A DNA stretch of 64,000 nucleotides, from positions 312,001-376,000 of the forward strand of contig WPIO01000158.1 in NCBI GenBank assembly GCA_009760855.2, in the 5' to 3' direction. Below, in pieces: positions 55,976-64,000 of this stretch. Made by a program: the position numbers and the translations under genes. Source of the stretch: Cristatella mucedo. Taxonomy: Eukaryota > Bryozoa > Phylactolaemata > Cristatellidae. Position 1 is the stretch's first letter, and each line of letters starts with the position of its first letter. The notes below the pieces were generated by a model. The model did not search any database. It was not told the origin of the DNA and worked only from the letters and a program-made list of their open reading frames with translations.

Positions 55976-56145
55976 TACTAGCTGATTTAACAGCCTCTTT
56001 TGTATAGCGACAGATGAGCCTTTAAGGCTATCACCACCATTTGCAGTGGCGATACAGGATCGCCCACAGCATGATTAGAACCCACGACATCGGGACCAAG
56101 GTTTCGAAAAGCGCAACCGCCTTACCCAGTTTGCCATCACGGCTC
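55976..56145 (-). mobile_element. SINE-2 copy, near full length
   Basis: Reverse complement: AGCCGTGATGGCAAACTGGG head, B box GTGGGTTCTAATCATGCTGT (degenerate), GCGATCCTGTATCGCCACTG, CAAATGGTGGTGATAGCCTT, CTATACAAAAGAGGCTGTTA and AATCAGCT end. Confidence 0.85.
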
Positions 56146-56408
56146 ATATGAAGGTTAATAAAACCAACCCTGTCATATAACAATAGTTTACTTCAGACCG
56201 AACTGATAAGACGGATCATTTTTCTAATGCTATTTTTGTGGGTCGGTTTTTTCTGAGCTATTTTGTCGGTGTGCCTGTTAATACCGTGCAAGCTCGGGTT
56301 TTTTGGTTTAGTTCACGAATCCAAGAAGAACTGAAGACTTTCGTGGTCCACCGAGATGTCAGCATAATGCTTACTTTACAGAACCTGTAAATAAATACAT
56401 ATTATATG

Positions 56409-56515
56409 ATTTGACAGCCTCATTTGTATAGCAACAGAAGAGCCTTAACGGCTATCACCACCACCGCTTGCAATTGGCAATAAAGTGTCGCCCATTGCAG
56501 GATTCTAACCCGCAG
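56409..56515 (-). mobile_element. SINE-2 copy, 5' truncated
   Basis: Only the B-box side and tail remain (reverse complement GGTGGTGGTGATAGCCGTTA, CTATACAAATGAGGCTGTC). Confidence 0.75.
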
Positions 56516-56845
56516 ATACAGTTTGCAAAAAACCGCATGCTGAGTTTGACTTGCATTCTTGAAAAAAGACGGTAGTGATGACCAGACGATGACAGGGCCA
56601 TTCTGATTGCAGGCAGCCGGATGCAGTTCTTTCCGGCTACTGGAATTGAATCCCACCTCTCTCTTTTTTCACAACTCTTTTGTGGCTGCTACTATGCTAC
56701 CGCTGCGTACAGGCACTTGTATGGCACCTCCTCAGTTTCCCTATAAATCGACTAGGAGAACGAACGTGTCTCGCTGGCATGCCTAAAGAGAGCACTGGGC
56801 ATTTTCGCTGGGCATCCTCCAACTGTTCAGGTAAAGATGGCTTAC

Positions 56846-59080
56846 CGTTAACGACGACTGCCTGCCGCTTGTCGTGCTAGGACCCGTCTCATCTAGCTCG
56901 TCGTCTGATGGATCGATGCAGGCTTCGTGGTGCCAAGCCATGTGCTCGGGCCTGTGATGACTCGGGCTGAACTGGCCGAAGAGCTGCTGCTGCTGCTGCC
57001 ACGAGCCATAGGCTGGTAGCCGGCTGTTGACCGGAGCGTGCAAAGAAGCACGGGGTCCCGTCACACTTTCGGCGTCTCCTGCTCGGCGCCGCTGCTGCTC
57101 GGCCGGAGCATAGCCGTAGCTCGGAGCTGCTTGACCGAACGAGAAATACTGCTGCGCCAACGATGACGGCAACGGCAGTGCCGGACCGGCGGTCGCGCTG
57201 AGATCCGCTAGCATCACAGCGTCGTCGCTCGTCGTCGCCTGAGGCTAAAAAAAGGGCCATCGTCACGAACGCAGCGATGAATAAAGCACCGGATCTTCGA
57301 GTCGGGAGCACAGCAGCTCCTCTTCGGCAGGCGGGAGCGCTAGCGGGCGTTCGCTCACCTTTGTCGCGTCGGATCTGTCGCAGCGTCGTTTCGCCGCCAG
57401 GCCCTGGTCCGGACGGTTGCCTCGGCCGGCGGCGAACCTCGTCGTCTGCCCGTACGATCGCAGGTCAGCCAGCGCATCGGAAATGCTGCTGCCGCCGCTG
57501 CCGCTTCGAGGTCTCGGAGTATTGTCGAGCGCAGAGCGGCCAGCGGCAGCAGCTAAGCCGACATCGGCCAGCCAGCGGCTCGCGCCGCCGCCGCCAAAAG
57601 CCCTTTCGTTGCTGGCAGCCGCCGCCGTCGTCGCCGAGCTCTCCTCGACGAACACGACGTCGTCGCTGGCGTCGAAGTCGGGCGGCAGCGAAGCTGCTCG
57701 AGTCGTGTGGCGGCTTCGAAACTGCTGCTGCTGCTCGTCGACATTTCGCCGGGCGTTCAGAGCGTTGAGCGCAATGCACGTGCTGATGGCGATCTCGATC
57801 GCACCAGTATAGCACTGTCGGCTCAGCAGGAGATTCGGCGTGATCACGGCGAGTCCTGCAGCGGAGGCGGCATCTGCGGCCGCCGCCTCCTCCGCTGCTC
57901 CGACGTTAGTGCCGGCAGGCTGCTGCTGCTGCTCGTCGTCGTTCCGTCCTCCTCGAAGCGACGGCAGCTCCTGCTCCGCCTCGGCCACCTTGGCTTTCTT
58001 TGACGGCGCCGGCAGCGGCGAGCGCCGCTCGGCTTCGCCTTTCCTTTTCAGTGCTGGCTGCCAGCGTTGGCTGAAGGCAACGAAGCAAGCAGCACGGCGG
58101 CGACGTCTGTGAGACCGGGCGGGCGATGGCAGACGATGACGGACGGACGTCCGCTGCTGCTGCTGCGACGGGAGCGTCGATACAACTACGCTCCGCGCAC
58201 GCGTCAGCCAATGTGAGCGCTACGAGCGAAACCGACGGGGTTCTGACGTTGCGGCGGCATTGATAGGACCAAGTTTCGGTAAGCAGTGCTGCTGCTGCTC
58301 TTGAGGCAGCTCAATCGGGCTCTGCTCTTCGATTAACCGAACGTCAAAACTGGCGAATCGCAACAGCTGCCCTGTAAGCCAGATTAACTACCGACGCCGT
58401 GAGCAGGTGCGGTCGTCAGGGCGGGATCAAATTTCAAGAGATGAAGGAAGGACAAGCTTTCCCACGCCTGACGTTGTGCTGCTGATTCAGGGTGCCTTAG
58501 TGAATGCAAACTTAAGTCTGCCAGAGCATAACTCGACTGATTCCATAGCTTTTACAGAAAAGAAAGATTTAGGCATGAACCCGGGCATGTCGAAATTAGG
58601 AAGCAATCTGTCTCTGCCCACTGCCCCGTGCTATTTCAGGACAAGTAGCAAGGAGTTATCGCCACCTCTTATTGTATTCTGCAACTTATAAGCTCTTAAC
58701 TGGAAGCACGCCATCTCACCCAAAGAATAGCCTTTTTACCTCTTCTATTTCAAAACGTCTTCTGAACTGTATCCTCAGATTTGCCTGGAGCTGCTTAGCA
58801 CACAGGCTGGGTACATTCTAGGCTGCTCTAATAGTGATTAGGAAACAACCCGAGCCTTTCACAGCAACTATCAACTGACTTTCTGACTAAAGAATACTGG
58901 CAGAGCAGTATCGTTCACAAATCTCTACTAATTAGAGTGAGAAAGTCCGCCCTTCCCTCCCTCACGCCAAAAGATGGCGCACGTTCGTTACGTGGCAAGA
59001 TGGTGCAGCATCGTCTTCTGTGACCAGAAATTCCAGAAGTGACATGTAATAGACGTGTAATGTACACACACGCACGCACG

Positions 59081-59132
<52 letters not shown>

Positions 59133-62100
59133 ACTAGGCAAAGCGAGTCCACAGGTTGCTTCCTCTAACTACACTAAGCACCGTCACAACAGCTCTAGAT
59201 CGCCACCACCTAAACGCTGCTAAAATTCTTGATACTGACAGATGTAATGCGGTAATTGTATATAATTAGCACTTGGTGCAAACTTATGGCAGAGAAACTA
59301 CTTTCATTTAAAGTGCTTACAAAAGATACACTAAAGCAGGCGGAAGCAACAGCATCCAGCATGCATCAATGTAACACACCAAGGCAGCAGCACGAGCAGG
59401 TACCACTACTCGAAATTGCTTCAGGAAATATTGAAGCTTAAGTAAATTTAGCTGCAGCTTGCAAGCGACAGTCATTCTGGAGTGCGATTGCAACCACATT
59501 GCGAGGCTCACTCGTTTTCTGATCCGCTGAAGCCAGCTAGTGGCAGTGCATGGAGCGCTCATCGTAACTTTAGCTCGAGTAGTTAGAGCACGTAAAAATT
59601 GTTTCGATTATTAGCCCGCCACAATCTCCGAGCACTCGGGGAGTTGGCGGCGTTGACCTTTCATCGACCGAAAGGGCAGCTACGAGCCGTCGAGCCGCAA
59701 GCCCAGTCGTTTGCAACGCTAGGATCCGCTACCCATAACTCACCTCTTGTGCAGCTGTGCGTCGCATCTAGTCGCAGCCGCAGCAGCCGCCGCTGCCGGT
59801 TTGCCGGCTCTCTCAATGGCAGACGACGTCGAAGCAGCAGCGCAGGCCGCTACGTTGCCTTCGGCTGGTGGCTGCTGGCGTCGCTGTGTGAGTGTCTCGG
59901 TGGCAGAGGCGGCAGCGGCGGGTTGCAGCGGCTCGGGCTCTTGGGCATCCGACGCCAGCACTCCTTCGGGCTTCGCGGGCGCTGCTTCGGCATCGTTTTG
60001 CAGGGCGGCGGCTGCAGGCAGCGGCTCCGGCGGCTGAGACGACTGGCTTGCATTGGCAGTGAACCGAGTGACCGGCCTCTGGGCGGCGGCTTCTTCTGCG
60101 CAGCCGTTGCTGCTCCGTTCTTCCACTGCCACCGACTTCTGGCCACCGACCGGTGGCAAAAACTGGGCGATCGACCCGGTTTTAGGCACGCCGTGTGCTG
60201 CCTCCACCGAACCAGTTGCCGAAGCGGCCGACGCGTCGCCGTCGACGACGGCAGCAGCTGCTGGAGCCTCAGCGTTGCAGTCGATCGGACGGTCGGCCGA
60301 CTGAGCGGCAGCGGCCGCTGCTTCTGTGGCGGCGGCGGTCGAAGCAGCGTATGCCGCTAACGCAGCCGACCACGCTGCTCCTCCGGCGCCCGTAGCGGTG
60401 ACGGCTGCGGCGGCGGCTCCGTAAGCGGCGATGGCGGCGCCGTACCCCCAGCGCTGCTCAGAGGGAATCGAAGTGGCCAGAGGCGCCACCGGCGCGCCAG
60501 GGGCACCACCGGCCGTCGCTCGGGAGGAGGGCTGTGGCAGGAGCTTCCGCTGGTGCACGGCCCTCGTTCCCGACGACGACGTCGACCTCGGCTTGCGTGC
60601 ATTCTTCGGAGCCGCGGGCCGAAAAGCCTGAGGAGGAGGTCTGGTGGCTGCTGCTGCAGGCGGCGCTCCCCGCTTGAGCCGCCCGGCGGCCGAGACTACT
60701 GCCGAAGCAGCACCGGTAGCCCGGGTCCTGGCAGGCTTGGCATTCTTGCTGGCGATGGCTTCTGCCGCCGCCGCCGAAGCTGCGCCGGCCGGCGGCTCCC
60801 GAGAGCCGGGCGAGCCTCCTCGGGCAGCCTTCCTGTGCGTCCTGGAGTCGGACGGTGGCGACACTGAGGCGGCAGGAGCTGCTGCTGCTGCTGGCTGAGG
60901 GACACGAAGGATGGCTACCGGCACCCGACGACCGTGCAGCGAGGCATCAGCGGCGGCGTGTCCTTCGCTGCGCAGCCGCTGATGCTGAGCTGCGGCCGCC
61001 GCCGGCGCCAGACAGTAGCGGAGCTCGCTCGAGGGGACGAGCGCCCTCTCGGCAGCTGGCGATGGCGCCAGCACGACGAGCAGAGACCGCTCGAGGCTGC
61101 CGTCGCATACAGCAGCGCTTCGCTGCTTCGAGCTCGTCGCTGGCAGGCCCGCGAGGGTCACAGTGGCAGCCGCCTGCTGGCCCGGCCGAGGCTGGCGGCG
61201 CGGCGGTGGCGAGGAGGCGGCTTGAGCGGAAGCAGAAACAGAGGCGGCGGCTGGCTCGGGCTGCTTTGACCTGGTCACTCGGCGACTGGCAGCGGCCTGC
61301 TCGACACTCCTTGCCGCGTCACCCGCAGCAGCAGAAGCGGCAGCGACTGCTGCTGCTGTGGCCACTGCTGCTGCGGGCGAGAGAGCTGGAGACGCTGCCT
61401 TCTTTGCAGACCGAGCGTCGAGCAGCAGCGGCCGGCACGCTCTGCCCGCTTGGCTGCCGGCTTGCTGCTGCTGCCGCTGCTGATCCGACTCTCTTCCGAC
61501 GCCGGTAGATAGCGACGACGACGATCGCTCGCAGTCTTCGATCTCGGTCGGCCACGTAGCTGCCCGATCGGCTGCCGCTACCTTCGCAGCCGCCTCGACG
61601 TGAGAGGCGGCCTCCGAGGCTGCATCGTCGTCGGCTGCGAACTGCGGTAGCAGGCGGATCACTTGCTTCGCGGCGTCGGCGCTGTCTGCCAGCAGTGCCA
61701 CGAAGTAGCGCTTCACCTGCACGTCGCCAAGGCTCGACCACGTGAGCCCTAGAGGTCAAAGATACGACGCGTGGGGGCAGCCCCCGAGAGCAGAGCAAAG
61801 TGTCGGCCGAGCACCAAGTCTGCGGGCAGCCTCGAGCCTATTAAATTAGTAAATAATTATTTAATAAATAATATTTATTATTTATATTATATTTTGCATT
61901 TTATTGCACGATTATTTATATCATTAATAATTATATATAATAAACAGATTTAAAAAAACAGTAGAGTCAAAAGATGCACTGATAGCAACCGCAGCGCCGA
62001 CCTGCAGCTTGGCAGCCAGCCTGCCAAAAAAAATCCTAGCTGATTAAACAGCCTCTTTTTGTATAGCGACAGAAGAGCCTTTACGGCTATCATCACCGCT

Positions 62101-62530
62101 TGCAGTGGCAATAAAGAATCGCCCACCGCAGGAATCAAACACACGACCCCGGGACCGAGGTCGTGAAAGCAACCGCCTTACCTAGTGTGCCATCACGGCA
62201 CACCAGCCACCGCCGCCAGGTAGTAAGGCCAGCTAGCAAGCAGGCAATCACCTGCTTCCGGTAGGGTGGCTGCATGTAGGGGTTGTAGTCCATCAGAAGC
62301 AGCATGACCGTTCTGTACACCTCTGGCCTGCTCTCGCCGTAATGGCGACGTATCGACTCGACGATCTCGAGCATGCTGCTCGCATCTCCGCTCTCGGCCT
62401 GTGCGGCCGAGCTTTCCACTGAAAAGGCATGGACGGCGGTGGCAGTCGAGCGGCCATATTCTTAGCTAGCTGCTTCGGCTTCGAGGCAGCGAAGCGAACC
62501 GACGAGGTGGTCGAGACCACCGCGATAGAG

Positions 62531-62618
<88 letters not shown>

Positions 62619-62802
62619 ACCTGCTTGCGTGAGACCGCGAATAAAACGGCTGATTTCTTCGTCGATGTTTGCCAACACTGAAAGCTCCTGAAACCGAATA
62701 AGTATGGCCCATTGGCATGGCGTGACATCTCCTTTGCTTGACATAAGCTGCCGCTGCAACTGTTCACTTTTAGTCGAGGATACTTACGCATGATTCAGCC
62801 AT
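56846..62802 (-). CDS. Unrecognised large Ala/Gln/Ser-rich, probably nuclear protein
   Basis: Six exons on minus: 62802-62788, 62759-62621, 62418-62252, 61716-59744, 58070-57359, 57238-56846. Borders are GT/AG; phases 0, 1, 0, 2, 0, 0 join exactly (3,399 bases, 1,133 codons). Strong donors at 59743 and 57358. The start gives MAESC. The first 140 residues are helix-forming and not low-complexity: WAILIRFQELSVLANIDEEI, MLEIVESIRRHYGESRPEVY, YFVALLADSADAAKQVIRLL, loosely like HEAT/ARM or other helical repeats. The 658-codon exon is mostly Ala with Ser, Arg, Pro and Gln runs. Exon 5 has nuclear-type basic stretches (LKRKGEAERR, APSKKAKV) and an acidic DASDDVVFVEES; exon 6 is Gln/Tyr/Ser-rich and ends DPSDDELDETGP. 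No stop within exon 6, so a 3' exon is missing; 53,040-53,567 is one candidate. Family not recognised. The acceptor of exon 4 is the least certain junction. Confidence 0.7.
58071..59743 (-). other. Intron of the Ala-rich gene
   Basis: Intron of 1,673 bp between exons 4 and 5 of the minus-strand gene. Donor GTGAGT directly after CACAAGAG; acceptor GTTGCCTTCAG preceded by a pyrimidine-rich tract. Contains a CA microsatellite; the plus-strand frame at 58407-58691 shows no domain or splice support. Confidence 0.55.
59062..59131. repeat. (CA)n microsatellite
   Basis: CA/CG-CA run in the intron between the large Ala-rich exon and the next exon of the minus-strand gene. Confidence 0.95.
62036..62200 (-). 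mobile_element. SINE-2 copy in an intron of the Ala-rich gene
   Basis: Reverse complement: GCCGTGATGGCACACTAGGT head, ATTCCTGCGGTGGGCGATTC, GCGGTGATGATAGCCGTAAA, CTATACAAAAAGAGGCTGTT and AATCAGCTAGGATTT. Very close to the 20,908 copy. It fills much of the 535-bp intron between exons 3 and 4. Confidence 0.9.
62531..62618. repeat. (GA)n run touching a splice donor
   Basis: About 44 perfect GA units on plus, thus (CT)n on minus, starting three bases inside the intron after exon 2 of the Ala-rich gene (GCAG then GTG, C, then CT repeats). The intron is only 202 bp, so the repeat makes up nearly half of it. Confidence 0.95.
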
Positions 62803-63239
62803 CGTACGGACCACAGACTGGTGAAAATCTGCGACGCCAAGTGACTTTTCAGAAGAAAAAGGAAAGCTGCTTGCTAGCAAGCAGCTGACACCAGTATGTT
62901 ATGTGGCCGATTGCTGTAGGAAAGCGGTTCGAACCAATGCTGCTATTGACCGAAAGGTTGCAGTTATAGCTAAGTCGGTCGCCAACCTGAGTACATCCGG
63001 ATACGACCTAGGCACATAAAGATGTAGCTTGTCTATGCTCATTGCTTTTGGATGCGCTGATAGGCACCTTGAGATGCGTGCAAACACTTGGGCTTATCAG
63101 CAGCAAGAAAAACAGTTTTTGGGGAGCTAGTTACGTCCATTCGTAATCACCATAGCATGCAGCTGCATCACCTCCCTCTTGCAAGCCTCTTACGAACTAA
63201 ATGCATTTCCCATCTATTTAAAAACACTAACATTGTGGC

Positions 63240-64000
63240 AAGCTAGTAATAATAATAATAATTATTATAATATATTTGCATAGCACCCTCAGATAATTGA
63301 ATTTCTTTCTAGGCACGTTACAGATGCTGAAAAGAAAAAATTACCAAAATAATTGATGGTAACATCCGAAAGCAGCAGGCATAGTGCTAGCAGGCACACG
63401 CACACGAAGGACGAATCACAAAGAACCGTCAAATGCTGTTATAAACAAATGTGTTTTACGTTTCTTTTTAAATGTCGTCATGTTGGGGACGTTGTGACGT
63501 GCATCGGTTCTGAATTCTAGGCTTTTGGAGCAGAGGAACTAAAGGCATGGTCTCCAACGGTTTTGAGGTTTATGCAAGGTACGGCTACACGATACGAGTC
63601 AGAACTGCCGGTTGTACGATTCTTTGCCTTGCGGGGAGTAGCGCTGAGAGGTAGGCTGGAGCCAGAGAATGAAGGGACCTAAAAGTAGTTGACATAACCT
63701 TGAAATTGATGTGCTGCTGGATTAAAAGCCAGTGCAGGTCGGCAAAAAGTGGTGTGATAAGGCATCTGCGACGTTCACGACAGAAAAGCCTAGCTGCCGA
63801 GTTTTGCACCAATTGTAAGTGCTTGATTGCACACATAAGGAGACCAGCAAGCAGTGAGTTATGGAAGTCGAGAAGAGATAAAAATGTATGGACCAATTTG
63901 GATGTAGTATCCCTGCCTAAGCAAGCCCACATTTTGTTATTGTTATGGAGCTGAAATGAGGTAGACTTGACTGTGGAGCTGATGTGATCGTCTAATGAAA
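63240..64000 (-). mobile_element. LINE-A 3' end, runs off the right edge
   Basis: Minus strand. TSKLVHTFLSLLDFHNSLLA, HLQLVQNSAARLFCRERR, PLFADLHWLLIQQHINFKVM and TFRSLHSLAPAYLSALLPAR are readable at 63905-63620. Next come a degenerate NLKTVGDHAFSS-like block near 63560, the 3' UTR and an ATT/AAT repeat at 63247-63275. The 5' part lies outside the window. Confidence 0.85.

Noticed and set aside
57277-58112. Several plus-strand frames of 90-163 codons
   Set aside because: Shadows of exon 5 of the minus-strand gene; Arg/Ser-rich composition without splice support.
59599-60360. 253-codon plus-strand frame in the GC-rich block
   Set aside because: It is antisense to the 658-codon exon of the minus-strand gene. 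Alanine- and Gln-rich GC-rich coding sequence leaves the opposite strand open, and only the minus reading has phase-consistent splice sites.

Overview
The window is animal (metazoan) nuclear DNA with spliced genes, and it is about half transposon debris. Introns have GT..AG borders and range from about 90 bp to over 4 kb. Intergenic and intronic space carries two non-LTR retrotransposon (LINE) families, several tRNA-headed SINE groups, Tc1-like and hAT-like DNA transposon remnants and long dinucleotide runs. The proteins are clearly animal (Gbeta5, RPB3, ZnT5). Repeat style and gene density suggest an aquatic invertebrate, but nothing in the sequence fixes the phylum.

Layout. (1) 1-4,698: 5' part of a minus-strand Gbeta5 gene (GNB5) that runs off the left edge; a decayed LINE and a long GT run lie beyond the last visible exon. 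(2) 4,700-11,200: two CpG-rich stretches, three weak minus-strand coding candidates, SINE and LINE pieces and a complete 388-bp non-autonomous hAT element with an 8-bp target duplication. (3) 11,677-24,647: complete eight-exon POLR2C (RNA polymerase II subunit RPB3) on minus. (4) 24,650-49,770: SLC30A5 (zinc transporter ZnT5) on plus, thirteen exons to the stop codon and a poly(A) signal; only the extreme N-terminal exon is not found. POLR2C and SLC30A5 are divergent. (5) 49,800-55,980: LINE and SINE debris around a minus-strand coding exon at 53,040-53,537. (6) 56,846-62,802: an unrecognised minus-strand gene with six phase-consistent exons (1,133 codons): a helical N-terminal part followed by long Ala/Gln/Ser-rich sequence with nuclear-type basic motifs. 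(7) 63,240-64,000: a LINE 3' end running off the right edge.

The genes are unrelated housekeeping or signalling genes, with no operon or pathway logic: G-protein signalling (GNB5), transcription (POLR2C), zinc loading of the early secretory pathway (SLC30A5) and a probable nuclear low-complexity protein. The most informative signals are in the repeats. One SINE family shares its 3' tail with the local LINE-A family. A second SINE superfamily joins different tRNA-like heads to one tail. One SINE insertion has an empty-site paralogue in the same window. All exon models are manual, from splice sites, phase and remembered family similarity; no search was run. LINE-A, LINE-B, SINE-1 and SINE-2 are labels used only here.
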